Shown here: in pieces, positions 42,550 to 51,998 of the stretch
How the letters are laid out: every line of letters begins with the position of its first letter
How positions within the stretch are numbered: position 1 is the stretch's first letter
Source: Ruoffia sp044336205
Lineage (GTDB): Bacteria > Bacillota > Bacilli > Lactobacillales > Aerococcaceae
NCBI GenBank assembly: GCA_044336205.1
Contig: CP172318.1
Location: forward strand, 1-64,000
Reading direction: 5' to 3'
DNA: 64,000 nucleotides
Notes under the pieces: generated by a model
The model's database searches: none
Told to the model about the DNA's origin: nothing
The model's input: the letters and a program-made list of their open reading frames with translations, nothing else
Program-made: the position numbers and the translations under genes

Positions 42550-43107
42550 TTGAAACATTTAGGGAGTCAAACATTACAGACCAAGCGATTGACCTTAAGA
42601 CCTTTCAAACGAACAGACGCAAAGATGATGTTCGACAATTGGGCATCAGATGAAAGAGCGACCCAATACTTAACTTGGCGAGCTCATAAAACACTCGCTC
42701 AAACCGAAGGTTTGTTAGAAAGTTGGGTTGAAGCTTATGGACAGACTGATTATTATAAGTGGGCAATCACCTTGAAGGACCAATTGGATGAAGTGATTGG
42801 CGACATCTCTGTCGTCAGCTATAACGAAGGAGCTCAAGCTTGTGAGATTGGCTATGTGCTCAGTCCAAACTACTGGGGGCGAGGTATTACGACCGAGGCA
42901 TTAAGAGTCGTCGCCGATTATCTATTGTTAGAAGTGAACTTTAACCGTCTTGAAGCCCTTCATGATGTGAATAATGTCGGGTCGGGTAAAGTTATGACTA
43001 AGGCAGGACTTCAGTACGAAGGTACCCACCGCCAATATAGTTTAAATAACCAAGGCCGAGTTGATTCTGCACGTTACGCAATTTTGAGAGAAGACTTAGA
43101 AAGTTAG
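42550..43107 (+). CDS. GNAT acetyltransferase, RimJ/RimL type
   Basis: 185 residues. The opening SQTLQTKRLTLRPFKRTDAK and the acetyl-CoA loop NYWGRGITTEALR are typical of the family that acetylates protein N-termini or antibiotics; DVNNVGSGKVMTKAGLQYEG is the usual C-terminal part. Start taken at TTG 42550, six bases after GAGGTGG; GTG 42541 overlaps that site. Target unknown. Stands alone between a terminator and the met T-box. Confidence 0.88.
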   Translation: MKHLGSQTLQTKRLTLRPFKRTDAKMMFDNWASDERATQYLTWRAHKTLAQTEGLLESWVEAYGQTDYYKWAITLKDQLDEVIGDISVVSYNEGAQACEIGYVLSPNYWGRGITTEALRVVADYLLLEVNFNRLEALHDVNNVGSGKVMTKAGLQYEGTHRQYSLNNQGRVDSARYAILREDLES

Positions 43108-43321
43108 CAGGCATAATATCACCAACAAATTAGTTAACAAAATAATATCTCTATATTTATAGTGGCATGGAGATCTTTTATTAGTATTTTTTATCTGAAC
43201 TAAATTTTAGTCATAAATCTATCTATTTCTCCCATACTACCTAATTACTTCATCCGCTTGCTATAAATTTTCTAAATCTATAAGTAGAAATTGATTCATT
43301 AACTTTCTACTCTTCTTCGAC

Positions 43322-43350
43322 TTGACTTTATCAGAGACACCCATTACAAT
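43322..43350 (+). promoter_or_regulatory. Promoter of the methionine T-box operon
   Basis: TTGACT (43322-43327), 17 bp, TACAAT (43345-43350). Transcription would begin near 43358, just before the T-box leader. Upstream, 43108-43321 is AT-rich with no recognisable feature. Confidence 0.8.
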
Positions 43351-43374
43351 GTTAATAAATAATGAGATAATTAA

Positions 43375-43631
43375 ACATTGATGAAACTATGATGAGAAGA
43401 GTAGCGGAGCATAACTGTTTAAGAGAGCCCGGCTGGTGTGAAAGGGTACAGTGAAGTTTTGTGAATATGAGCTCAGAGTTTTAGTGAAGTGAAAGCTTCC
43501 CTAACGGCCGCGACCGATAGCTTGCCAACATTGATAGATGTTTTGAGGCGCCTAAGTGTGGGTGTGAAGATGGGTGGTAACACGGTGAATAATCGTCCCT
43601 AGTCAGTTTAACTGATTAGGGGCTTTTTTTT
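43375..43631 (+). ncRNA. T-box leader RNA, methionine-specific
   Basis: Tandem elements of a T-box are present: an AG-rich stem I start (GATGAGAAGAGTAG), the AGAGAGCC and GGTGTGAAA blocks, and a specifier loop in GTGAATATGAGCTC with ATG at 43467-43469. The T-box sequence GGGTGGTAACACGG (43572-43585) has a TGGT bulge that can pair with an ACCA end, as in tRNA-Met. A terminator CCCTAGTCAG/CTGATTAGGGG with T8 (43597-43631) competes with it. Uncharged tRNA-Met should stabilise the antiterminator and turn on the met genes downstream. Confidence 0.92.
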
Positions 43632-43657
43632 GTTTTTATAATGAGAGGAGAGAGTTT

Positions 43658-44584
43658 ATGCCAATAAAGCTTGCGCCAGGCTTACCAATACGTAAACAGT
43701 TGGAAAGAGAAGGCATTGTCGCCATCGATGAGATGCGAGCTCGGAAACAAGATATTCGTCCATTAAAGATATTGATTTTGAACTTAATGCCTAAGAAAGA
43801 AAGTACGGAATTACAGTTATTACGCTTATTAGGGAATACTCCCTTACAAATTGAAGTAGACTTCCTTTATACCCAAACTTATGAAGCATCTAATACACCC
43901 CAAAGTTATTTAGAAGCATTTTATAAGACGTATGATCAGATAAAAGAAGAGCAGTTTGATGGCTTGATTATTACAGGTGCACCGGTGGAACACCTACGTT
44001 ACAAAGACGTCAGCTATATTAATGAATTGGACCAGATATTACAGTGGGCTAAGAAGAATGTGTTTGCTCGTGTTTATATTTGTTGGGGGGCTCAATACGC
44101 TCTCTATCATGATTATGGAATTGACAATGTGAAGCTTAATGACAAGTTATTCGGAATTTTTGATTATCAAGTGGAACAGCCGAACCACCCACTACTCAGA
44201 GGGTTCAACGATTTCTATCAAATTCCGCAATCACGCCACACAACTATTGATCGGCAAAAAGTTGAAATAGAAGAATCACTAGAGATTCTTACAGCCCATC
44301 CACTTTATGGACCTGATATGATTGCTAGTTTGAATTATCGTGATATCTATCTACTGGGGCATATGGAGTATGACCGCCTCACTTTGCATGATGAATTTCA
44401 ACGAGATTTAGATGCAGGAAAAGAAATTAAACTGCCAGAAAACTATTATCCCAATGATCATTTAAATTCTGAACCTACCTTTACTTGGCGAAGTTCAGCC
44501 CACTTGTTCTATAACAATTGGTTGAATGAAGTGTATCAACATACTTACTACGACTTAACAGACTTATTCAGAGAGGAAGATTAA
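43658..44584 (+). CDS. metA: Homoserine O-acetyltransferase (MetA family)
   Basis: 308-residue enzyme activating homoserine for methionine synthesis. Catalytic Cys142 in RVYICWGAQ, with the conserved His and Glu expected in IPQSRHTTID and LLGHMEYDR. Position 111 is Glu in ITGAPVE; published work on MetA links Glu111 to acetyl-CoA and Gly111 to succinyl-CoA, so O-acetylhomoserine is the predicted product. Ribosome binding site GAGAGGAGAGAG. First gene behind the Met T-box. Confidence 0.95.
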   Translation: MPIKLAPGLPIRKQLEREGIVAIDEMRARKQDIRPLKILILNLMPKKESTELQLLRLLGNTPLQIEVDFLYTQTYEASNTPQSYLEAFYKTYDQIKEEQFDGLIITGAPVEHLRYKDVSYINELDQILQWAKKNVFARVYICWGAQYALYHDYGIDNVKLNDKLFGIFDYQVEQPNHPLLRGFNDFYQIPQSRHTTIDRQKVEIEESLEILTAHPLYGPDMIASLNYRDIYLLGHMEYDRLTLHDEFQRDLDAGKEIKLPENYYPNDHLNSEPTFTWRSSAHLFYNNWLNEVYQHTYYDLTDLFREED

Positions 44585-44585
44585 T

Positions 44586-45692
44586 ATGACATACAATTTA
44601 CACACACAACTCGTTCAATTAGGTAATGGGAAAGACCCATTGACTGGCGCAATCTCATCACCTATTCACTTATCGGCAACCTATGCCCATCCAGGCTTAG
44701 GTCAGAGTACAGGTTACGACTATACACGAACTAAAAACCCAACGCGTAATACATTAGAAGAAGGGTTAGCTGTGCTTGAAGGGGGTGCCCGGTCAGTTGT
44801 AACGAGTTCAGGAATGAGCGCGGTACAACTCATCTTCCAATTGTTCAATCCGGGAGCGAAATTTTTCGTATCTAGGGACTTATATGGTGGGAGTTTCCGT
44901 TATTTTGAGCATTTGGAAGCTCAAGGTCTTGCATCTTTTGCATATTTTGATTCAGAGGAAGAACTGGCTACTTTAGTCAATGAAGATGGAGCAGTGGATG
45001 CGATCTTCATTGAAACGCCAACGAATCCATTAATGCGAGAAGTGGATATTGAAGCTATTGCGAAGGTGACTAAAGAGGTGGGGGCCTTACTAATTGTGGA
45101 TAATACGCTATTAACGCCCCTACGTCAAAGACCGTTAGATTTAGGTGCTGACCTTGTTATTCACTCAGCCACTAAATATTTAACAGGTCACAACGATATT
45201 CTAGCTGGGGTTGTAGTAGCTAAAGATGCAGACATAGGGGAGAAATTATTCTGGTTATCTAACACGACAGGGTCAACTTTGTCACCATTTGATTGTTGGC
45301 TTTTTATTCGAAGTTTAAAGACCTTAGCGGTTCGTTTAGACCGTCAAGAAGCAACGGCTCGCGAATTAGTTAAGTGGTTAGAGTCACAAGATCGTATTCA
45401 GGCGACTTTATATGCTGGCCAAGGGGCTATGATTAGTATTCGTCTAGCGAGTGAGGACCATATCGGGCCTTTCTTAGAAAACCTCAAAGTTTTTACTTAT
45501 GCTGAGAGTTTAGGCGGGGTGGAAAGTTTAATTACTTACCCAACGACTCAGACGCACGCCGATATCCCGCAAGACTTACGTGAATCTTATGGCTTAACAC
45601 CTGACCTATTACGCTTGTCGATTGGATTAGAAGACCCACAAGATTTAATTAACGATATTCAAACCGCTTTGGACGCGACATTGAAAGGATGA
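44586..45692 (+). CDS. metI: Cystathionine gamma-synthase / O-acetylhomoserine thiol-lyase (MetI-like)
   Basis: 368-residue PLP enzyme of the Cys/Met metabolism family. Motifs: YDYTRTKNPTRNTLEEGLAVLEGG, SSGMSAVQL, VDNTLLTPLRQRPLDLGAD and the PLP lysine in HSATKYLTGHND. It should combine O-acetylhomoserine with cysteine, or with sulfide. Since a cystathionine lyase follows, the transsulfuration route is favoured. Two bases after metA. Confidence 0.9.
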   Translation: MTYNLHTQLVQLGNGKDPLTGAISSPIHLSATYAHPGLGQSTGYDYTRTKNPTRNTLEEGLAVLEGGARSVVTSSGMSAVQLIFQLFNPGAKFFVSRDLYGGSFRYFEHLEAQGLASFAYFDSEEELATLVNEDGAVDAIFIETPTNPLMREVDIEAIAKVTKEVGALLIVDNTLLTPLRQRPLDLGADLVIHSATKYLTGHNDILAGVVVAKDADIGEKLFWLSNTTGSTLSPFDCWLFIRSLKTLAVRLDRQEATARELVKWLESQDRIQATLYAGQGAMISIRLASEDHIGPFLENLKVFTYAESLGGVESLITYPTTQTHADIPQDLRESYGLTPDLLRLSIGLEDPQDLINDIQTALDATLKG

Positions 45693-45698
45693 TAAACG

Positions 45699-46874
45699 AT
45701 GACCGTCGAAGAATTTGTAAGTAATTATTACGTTGAAAGGAAGCATACCCGATCATTGAAATGGGACTTACTCCAAGAACGCTTTGGCGACCCAGACCTC
45801 TTGCCACTGTGGGTGGCAGACATGGACTTTAAAGTCAGTCCGGCCATTAGTCAAGAATTAGCTGAGCGTGTTGAACATGGTGTCTATGGGTATAGTTATG
45901 CAGATACGGCTTATTATGACATATTGAATCAATGGCTGAGCCGGCACTTTAACTTTGAGATTCAAGCTGACTGGGTGCGTTTCTCAACAGGGGTCGTTCA
46001 AGCAATCTATTATCTCATTCATGCATATACAAAGAAAAATGATGCGGTCATTATTCAAACGCCCGTCTATTATCCTTTTGCCAATGCAGTCCGTGATAGT
46101 GGCCGACAGTTGATTTCCGTTGATCTGATTAATCATGATGGTTACTTCACGATGGATTATGATCATTTTGAAGAGGCTATTATCCAACATCAAGTCAAAT
46201 TATACTTACATTGCTCTCCCCATAATCCAGTCGGACGGGTTTGGACGGAGGAAGAATCTGTGGGCTTGTTCGAAATTTGTAAAAAACACGACGTTTTAGT
46301 CATTTCAGATGAAATTCACCAAGATTTTACTTACGATAAGCAGCATATTCCTTCGGCCGTTTTGAATCACGGACAATACAGTGATCGAATTATTACCTTG
46401 AATTCAGCCTCAAAAAGCTTTAACCTCGCAGGCTTAACACATTGCCATATAATTATTAGTGACCCAAACTTACGGAAAGAGTATGACCACTATGCCAAGA
46501 CCATTGTTCAAACTGAAATTAACTTGATGGGTCTCATCGCGACAGAAGCTGCGTTTAAGAACGGTCAACCGTGGTTAGATGGGTTAAAGGAAGTTATCTT
46601 ATACAATTATCAATCCGTGGTAGAATCATTTGAACGAGAAGTACTAGAAGTGATTGTCTCTCCTTTAGAAGGAAGTTATTTAGTCTTCATTGACTTGAGA
46701 AAGGTTCTTGAACCGAAAAATATTGAAAGCTTTATCCAAGACCAGTGTGGTATTGCGGTAGATTATGGTGAATGGTTTGGAGAGAATTACAAAGGTTTTA
46801 TTCGGATTAACCTAGCTACCAAGCCTGAAAATGTAAAGTATGCTCTCGATAATATAATTCAAAACTTAACTTAA
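45699..46874 (+). CDS. Cystathionine beta-lyase, MalY/PatB class
   Basis: 391-residue fold-type I PLP aminotransferase-like C-S lyase that would cleave cystathionine to homocysteine. Motifs: LPLWVADMDFKVSPA near the N-terminus, CSPHNPVGRVWT, VISDEIHQDFTYD and the PLP lysine in LNSASKSFNLAGL. Six bases after metI with ribosome binding site AAAGGATGA. The operon MetA-MetI-PatB gives homoserine to homocysteine; the methyltransferase step is not in the window. Confidence 0.92.
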   Translation: MTVEEFVSNYYVERKHTRSLKWDLLQERFGDPDLLPLWVADMDFKVSPAISQELAERVEHGVYGYSYADTAYYDILNQWLSRHFNFEIQADWVRFSTGVVQAIYYLIHAYTKKNDAVIIQTPVYYPFANAVRDSGRQLISVDLINHDGYFTMDYDHFEEAIIQHQVKLYLHCSPHNPVGRVWTEEESVGLFEICKKHDVLVISDEIHQDFTYDKQHIPSAVLNHGQYSDRIITLNSASKSFNLAGLTHCHIIISDPNLRKEYDHYAKTIVQTEINLMGLIATEAAFKNGQPWLDGLKEVILYNYQSVVESFEREVLEVIVSPLEGSYLVFIDLRKVLEPKNIESFIQDQCGIAVDYGEWFGENYKGFIRINLATKPENVKYALDNIIQNLT

Positions 46875-46920
46875 AAAAATCCTCCACACTCCCAAAGAAG
46901 TGTGGGGGATTTAACTTTTA
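46873..46920. terminator. Convergent terminator of met operon and lipid kinase
   Basis: ATCCTCCACACT / AGTGTGGGGGAT with an A7 run upstream, so strongest on the minus strand. Confidence 0.88.
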
Positions 46921-46930
46921 TACGCTTAGC

Positions 46931-47845
46931 TTAATTGTCACCATCAGCAGGTACTAGAACAGTCAGCCACTGCGGTAGAACCTCAATATGTAGGGGAAAG
47001 CTGGGTCCTTTATCGCCGTCCTTAACGATAAAGTGTTCGGACTCATTAGCCGAATTCAATAATTCAATCGTCATTCCATCGGTGTCGATGGAGAAGATTG
47101 TATTATCACTTTCATCTTCACGGTTGAAGATTCGTTGAGCAAAACTCGTTAATTGTTGGGCAAAGGTCGAACTTTTCACACCAATAAAGTGAATGAGACC
47201 ATCGTTATAACTGGCTCCTTCAAAGAAGTTGGGAATGCCAACGGCCGTGTCAGACATACCAATCATGAATAAGTTGAGCTTTAATTCTTCGCTTTTATCA
47301 GCCGTTGTAATGTTAAAGTGATATTCTTCTTGGGTGCTGAGGGCTTGAACTCCTTGAGCTAAGTAAGCGAGAGGACCCATCTTTTCTTTGTCCTCTGAAC
47401 TAACTTCAAAGACACTTTCCGGAATGGTTCCAGCAGATAATAAGCTGACGAAGACCTGGTCATTAACAAGACCAACATCAATCTGTCGACTGACTAATGA
47501 TGGCAGTGCTTCAATCGCCTCTTCGATATTCGGATTAATACCTAAGGCACGGGCAACATTATTAACGGTACCACCAGGTAAGATTGCCAATTCGGGCTTG
47601 TTATCATAGTCTTTTATACTTTGGCAATAATTGGATACCGTCCCATCACCACCCATTAATACAACGGTTTTATACCTGTCCTCTGTTGCTTTTTGCGCCG
47701 TTTGCGCTAAGTCGTCTATCGATTCAGTAAGGTGAATCGTCACATGACGTCCGTTGTCAGTAAGTTTATCTTTCGCAAGTTGTGCGTACTTTTCAGCTTC
47801 TTCACTTCCGGAAGAAGGGTTCGCAATGATAATTACGTCATTCAT
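46931..47845 (-). CDS. Diacylglycerol kinase-like lipid kinase (YegS/DagK family)
   Basis: 304 residues. The catalytic domain has the nucleotide loop MGGDGTVSN and PGGTVNNVARALG, preceded by IIIANPSSGS. The C-terminal beta-sandwich carries a GASYNDGLIHFI block. It phosphorylates a lipid headgroup, such as diacylglycerol in phospholipid turnover; the precise lipid is unknown. In the same direction as the PAP2 phosphatase gene 79 bp upstream, a plausible lipid-metabolism pair. Confidence 0.92.
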   Translation of the reverse strand: MNDVIIIANPSSGSEEAEKYAQLAKDKLTDNGRHVTIHLTESIDDLAQTAQKATEDRYKTVVLMGGDGTVSNYCQSIKDYDNKPELAILPGGTVNNVARALGINPNIEEAIEALPSLVSRQIDVGLVNDQVFVSLLSAGTIPESVFEVSSEDKEKMGPLAYLAQGVQALSTQEEYHFNITTADKSEELKLNLFMIGMSDTAVGIPNFFEGASYNDGLIHFIGVKSSTFAQQLTSFAQRIFNREDESDNTIFSIDTDGMTIELLNSANESEHFIVKDGDKGPSFPLHIEVLPQWLTVLVPADGDN

Positions 47846-47924
47846 AATTAACCATCCTTTTTATTTTTATCGCACCGTTAACTATATCGCTAATCAGCTT
47901 TTTATGCCTTAGATACGGGTTGGC

Positions 47925-48560
47925 TTAAGTTCTCAAGTGGGTTTGTACAAAGCTATAAGATACTAGTAACCAAGCTAAGCCTAAGGAATAGCCAGCAATA
48001 ATATCACTGAAGTAATGAACCCCCAAATATAATCGGCTAAAACCAATCAGTATAATCGTTAGACCAATGAATGTAATAAGTAATGTCCGCCATTTACTTT
48101 CCTTCATAGATAATAGGAGTATGATGATCAATGCGCCAAACAGTGACATGGACGCAAAGGCGTGGCCGCTTGGGAAAGAAAAAGTTGTCTCCGCTACAAG
48201 GCGTAAGTTCTCATCGGGTCGCTGGCGGCCAATGAGATTTTTCACTAAGGGGTTGATTCCCAAACTTCCAATCGCCATCATTAAGACGACCCACAAGCTT
48301 AAGAGGGTTTGACGATGTCTTAAATAAACGAATAGGGCAAGTATTATAGTCAAAGCAACCATGACCGGTGGATTGCCCAAGAGTGTGATGGTCATAAAGA
48401 ATGGTGTCAACCATTCGGTTCGTATGTCATAACTAGCTAATGTAATGCGGTTATCCAGATGTTGAAGAGAATTCACATCAACCATCGACCAAATTAATAA
48501 GATTAAAAAGGGAATGATTGCTATTAAGGCTTTGTTAATATAATGCTTCGATGTATTCAT
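47925..48560 (-). CDS. PAP2-family membrane phosphatase
   Basis: 211 residues, about six hydrophobic segments. The three-part phosphatase motif is complete: KNLIGRQRPDE, FSFPSGHAF and SRLYLGVHYFSDIIAG. It probably dephosphorylates a lipid phosphate such as phosphatidate, phosphatidylglycerophosphate or undecaprenyl diphosphate. It lies nine bases after the acetyltransferase gene. Confidence 0.92.
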   Translation of the reverse strand: MNTSKHYINKALIAIIPFLILLIWSMVDVNSLQHLDNRITLASYDIRTEWLTPFFMTITLLGNPPVMVALTIILALFVYLRHRQTLLSLWVVLMMAIGSLGINPLVKNLIGRQRPDENLRLVAETTFSFPSGHAFASMSLFGALIIILLLSMKESKWRTLLITFIGLTIILIGFSRLYLGVHYFSDIIAGYSLGLAWLLVSYSFVQTHLRT

Positions 48561-48569
48561 AATTCACCT

Positions 48570-49130
48570 CTAGTAACGCCGATCTTCAAGGAAGAAGATT
48601 TTATCTTGAGTCGTCTCACCATAGAAAGGTTCGTATAGCTTAATGTATTCATTAAACTCAATGCCTTCTTGGGTTGCCATTAATTCGAGGGGAACGCCAA
48701 AGTAGCTAATTACCCAGTTGACAGGGTTGAAGCCATTGGCTTGGTAGAATCGTTTACGACTCAATCGTTGTTCATAATTGCTTGCGCGTTTATCCTGTGT
48801 ATCTTCAATCTCTAGACAGATGGGTGTGTCTGGATATTTCTCAAGAAGTAATTCTAAGGTGCGTGAACCATAGCCTTGCCCACGGAATTCAGGGGCGATA
48901 GCAAAGTATTCAACCATAATTAAGTTCTCACCTTTGATCGTTGTAATCATCCCTACAAACGGACCGCCTTCTTTAGTTGTAATCCCAAAGACATCGCAGT
49001 AGTCTAGGTCTTGATGGGTGTATAAAGTTTCTATGGGCTTGCGTTCTGCTTTGGGAAAAGCCTCCAAATAGAGTTCTTCCATAGAAGAACTTAAAGGATG
49101 CTGTATTGAATTGATAAGTTGGATATGCAT
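48570..49130 (-). CDS. GNAT-family N-acetyltransferase
   Basis: 186 residues. The core has IMVEYFAIAPEFRGQGYGSRTLELLLEKYP with the Q/RxxGxG/A acetyl-CoA loop, and a late SRKRFYQANGFNPVNW segment. Substrate unknown. Ribosome binding site AAGGAGA. First gene of the three-gene unit with PAP2 and the lipid kinase. Confidence 0.88.
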   Translation of the reverse strand: MHIQLINSIQHPLSSSMEELYLEAFPKAERKPIETLYTHQDLDYCDVFGITTKEGGPFVGMITTIKGENLIMVEYFAIAPEFRGQGYGSRTLELLLEKYPDTPICLEIEDTQDKRASNYEQRLSRKRFYQANGFNPVNWVISYFGVPLELMATQEGIEFNEYIKLYEPFYGETTQDKIFFLEDRRY

Positions 49131-49243
49131 CGATGTATCTCCTTTAATTATTTCCTAAATATTATTGTAGCACGTTTAGGCAATGAGTGCGATTGTAAAC
49201 ATATTGTGGTAAACTTAACGAAGTAAAAAAAGGAGGCGTAAAA

Positions 49244-49912
49244 ATGGAATGGATTAAACTTATAGGAATTGTTGTTATTATTCTCGGTTTTTTACTTAAA
49301 TTCGATACCATCGCAACAGTTGTTATTGCAGGATTAGTTACCGCCTTAGTATCCGGAATTTCTCTTACAGAGTTTCTGACGATATTAGGGGAAGCTTTTG
49401 TTAACCAACGATTTGTTACTTTGTTCTTACTTACTTTACCCATGATTGGATTGTCAGAGACTTTTGGATTAAAAGAGCAAGCGGTAAGGCTGATTCAAAA
49501 GATCAAAGGCTTATCATCTGGTGGACTACTAACAGTTTACCAAGCTATTCGTGAAGTGGCTGGCTTCTTCTCGATTCGTTTAGGAGGGCACCCGCAATTT
49601 GTGCGTCCATTAATCTATCCGATGGCAGAAGCAGCAGCGCAAACAGATGAAGATGATACTTTGTCTGATGAAGTGGTTGAAGAGATTAAAGCACGCTCAG
49701 CAGCTGCAGATAACTATGGGAATTTCTTCGCACAAAATACTTTTGCAGGATCTGCCGGAATCCAATTAATTTCAGCAACTTTAGTTGACTTAGGTCTGAA
49801 TGGAAACCAGAGTTCGTTAGCGATTGCGTCAATTCCGATTGCCATTTGTGCTTTGGTTTTAGGAGCCTTTTTCAACTGGCGCTTTGACCAAAAAGGTAAA
49901 AAAGCAATCTAA
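49244..49912 (+). CDS. DUF969 family membrane protein
   Basis: 222 residues, about five or six hydrophobic segments. DUF969 pattern: KLIGIVVIILGFLLKFDTIATVV, SIRLGGHPQFVRPLIYPMAEAAA and AAADNYGNFFAQNTFAGSAGI. The tripartite cluster DUF969-DUF979-pcp recurs in Firmicutes, suggesting that the two membrane proteins import a pyroglutamyl compound or export a product (inference). Ribosome binding site AAAAGGAGGC. Confidence 0.9.
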   Translation: MEWIKLIGIVVIILGFLLKFDTIATVVIAGLVTALVSGISLTEFLTILGEAFVNQRFVTLFLLTLPMIGLSETFGLKEQAVRLIQKIKGLSSGGLLTVYQAIREVAGFFSIRLGGHPQFVRPLIYPMAEAAAQTDEDDTLSDEVVEEIKARSAAADNYGNFFAQNTFAGSAGIQLISATLVDLGLNGNQSSLAIASIPIAICALVLGAFFNWRFDQKGKKAI

Positions 49913-49937
49913 GAAAGTGAAGTAGGAGGGATTAAGT

Positions 49938-50864
49938 ATGGAACAATATGCAAGCTTAATATTAGAAATTCTGTATATAGTGATCGGAATTCAATTGCTG
50001 TATACAGCTTATAAAGTATCTAAAGATTCTACTAACCCAAAACGTTTCGGTTCTACTTTATTTTGGGGAATCTTAGGTGTGATCTTCATTGGAGGTAGTT
50101 ATATTCCACCGATGATTAGTGGATTTTTAGTGGTAGTGATTGGAATTATCACCTTGTTCAAACAGGTTGGTAGTGGAGACGTCAAAGAAGCTTCTGAAGA
50201 AGAAGTGAAAGTGAATGCCGATAGGACAGGGAATAAGATTTTTATTCCGGTAATGGTTTTAGCGATTTCTTCATTACTGATTGCCCAACTTTATCCAGCT
50301 GTGAGTCAGTCGGTATTAGGGATTGGTGCCTTTTTAGGAACAGTGACTTTACTGATAACGATTCGTAAAAGTCCAAGTCGATTATTACCAGAAAGTGACC
50401 GGATGTTACAACAAGTGTCAACGACTGGGATCTTACCACAATTACTTGGATCACTCGGAGCCGTCTTCACGGCAGCGGGTGTGGGTGACGTTGTCTCTAA
50501 TCTCGTTTCAGGTGTAATTCCAGAACAGAGTCGTTTCTGGGGAGTGTTAGTTTATGTCTTAGGAATGGTTCTATTCACCATGGTTATGGGGAATGCCTTT
50601 GCGGCCTTTACTGTTATTACGATTGGGGTAGGTGTACCCTTTGTCTTCTCACTGGGAGCTGATCCGATTGTAGCAAGTGCCTTAGCAATGACTGCTGGAT
50701 TTTGTGGGACATTGATGACCCCTATGGCTGGTAATTTTAATGCATTACCTGTAGCATTATTAGAGATGAAGAATGAATTTGGAGTAATTAAAACACAGAT
50801 ACCTTTTGCAGTCACGATGATTGTTATTCACGTTATTTTAATGTATTACTTACCATTTATGTAA
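49938..50864 (+). CDS. DUF979 family membrane protein
   Basis: 308 residues, about nine hydrophobic segments. Conserved GSLGAVFTAAGVGDVVSNLVSGVIP and FCGTLMTPMAGNFNALPVALLEMK, a permease-like arrangement. Ribosome binding site TAGGAGGGA. 25 bp after DUF969 and 21 bp before pcp; probably the second half of a two-subunit transporter. Confidence 0.9.
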   Translation: MEQYASLILEILYIVIGIQLLYTAYKVSKDSTNPKRFGSTLFWGILGVIFIGGSYIPPMISGFLVVVIGIITLFKQVGSGDVKEASEEEVKVNADRTGNKIFIPVMVLAISSLLIAQLYPAVSQSVLGIGAFLGTVTLLITIRKSPSRLLPESDRMLQQVSTTGILPQLLGSLGAVFTAAGVGDVVSNLVSGVIPEQSRFWGVLVYVLGMVLFTMVMGNAFAAFTVITIGVGVPFVFSLGADPIVASALAMTAGFCGTLMTPMAGNFNALPVALLEMKNEFGVIKTQIPFAVTMIVIHVILMYYLPFM

Positions 50865-50885
50865 GATGACAAGGAGGAAGATAAG

Positions 50886-51533
50886 ATGAAAATTTTAGTA
50901 ACAGGCTTTGATCCTTTTGGAGGCGAAAGCATGAACCCAGCGATTGAGGCGGTTCGTCTTTTACCAGATACAATTAAAGGAGCACAGATTGAAAAATTAG
51001 AGATTCCAACGGTATTCAATAAGTCTGCCGAAGTGGTTCGTCAGAAGATGCAAGAATACCAACCTGATGTGGTTTTAAACATTGGTCAAGCGGGCGGACG
51101 TATGGGATTAACCCCTGAGCGTGTGGCGATTAACCAAGATGATGCGCGTATTCCAGATAATGAAGGAAACCAACCGATTGATGTTGCGATTCAAGAAGAT
51201 GGCGCACCGGCTTATTTCTCTAAATTACCCATTAAAGCGATGGTTGAAGCAATGAAAGAAGCAGGCATTCCAGCTTCTGTATCGAATACAGCCGGAACTT
51301 TCGTATGTAACCACATTATGTATCAAACTTTATACTTAGTTGATAAAGAGTTTCCTGATGTTCAAGCTGGCTTTATGCATATTCCATTTATGACAGAGCA
51401 AGTGCTTGATAAGCCTAATCAACCTGCGATGTCTTTAACGGATATGGCACGAGGAATTGAAGCGGCAATTGGAGCGATTGTTGAATTCCATGGTAAGGAA
51501 GATATTCAAGCTGTTGGTGGCGCGACCCACTAA
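50886..51533 (+). CDS. pcp: Pyroglutamyl peptidase I
   Basis: 215-residue cytosolic cysteine peptidase removing N-terminal pyroglutamate from peptides. Glu of LTPERVAINQDDARI, Cys of NTAGTFVCNHIMY and His of GFMHIPFMTEQ form the catalytic triad. Ribosome binding site AAGGAGGA. In an operon with DUF969 and DUF979, which may bring in its substrate. Confidence 0.97.
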   Translation: MKILVTGFDPFGGESMNPAIEAVRLLPDTIKGAQIEKLEIPTVFNKSAEVVRQKMQEYQPDVVLNIGQAGGRMGLTPERVAINQDDARIPDNEGNQPIDVAIQEDGAPAYFSKLPIKAMVEAMKEAGIPASVSNTAGTFVCNHIMYQTLYLVDKEFPDVQAGFMHIPFMTEQVLDKPNQPAMSLTDMARGIEAAIGAIVEFHGKEDIQAVGGATH

Positions 51534-51557
51534 TTAATGGGAAAGAAATGAGGAAAA

Positions 51558-51941
51558 ATGATGTCAATTTTTGATCGTTTAACAGGAAGTGCGGGGAAAG
51601 TCGACAACAAGCAAGCTGAGAAAGTGGTCAGTGAAATCTTAGTTTCATCAGAACAGATTGTCTCCACTTATAAACTTGTCCGTGACTATATCGTTTTTAC
51701 GAACAAGCGTCTGATCCTCATTGATATTCAAGGGATTGGAACAAAACGTGAAATTCAAAGTATCCCCTATAAATCGATTAGTCGTTTTGCTATCGAGATT
51801 GCGGGGACAGGCGATATCGATTCGGAGATTGACTTATATATATCCAGCTCCGTTGAACCTATTGTCACTTTAGAATTAGGTCGTAACAGAGAGAATCTTA
51901 ATGAGATCGCCCGTACTTTAGCGGAAGAAATATTAGGTTAA
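51558..51941 (+). CDS. Bacterial PH-domain protein
   Basis: 127 residues, a single bacterial Pleckstrin-homology-like (bPH_1) domain: VRDYIVFTNKRLILIDIQGIGTKREIQSIPYKSISRFAIE, then DLYISSSVEPIVTLELG and a C-terminal helix. Typical small cytosolic family of unknown role. Either ATG of the opening pair could be used. It lies 24 bp after pcp and closes the operon before a terminator. Confidence 0.88.
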   Translation: MMSIFDRLTGSAGKVDNKQAEKVVSEILVSSEQIVSTYKLVRDYIVFTNKRLILIDIQGIGTKREIQSIPYKSISRFAIEIAGTGDIDSEIDLYISSSVEPIVTLELGRNRENLNEIARTLAEEILG

Positions 51942-51942
51942 T

Positions 51943-51986
51943 AAATCCCCAAGAGTCAAGGTTATGGAGACTCTTGGGGATTTTTC
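51943..51986. terminator. Convergent terminator between the PH-domain gene and corA
   Basis: AATCCCCAAGAGTC / GACTCTTGGGGATT with T5. Confidence 0.9.
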
Positions 51987-51998
51987 ATTCTCGTAGCT

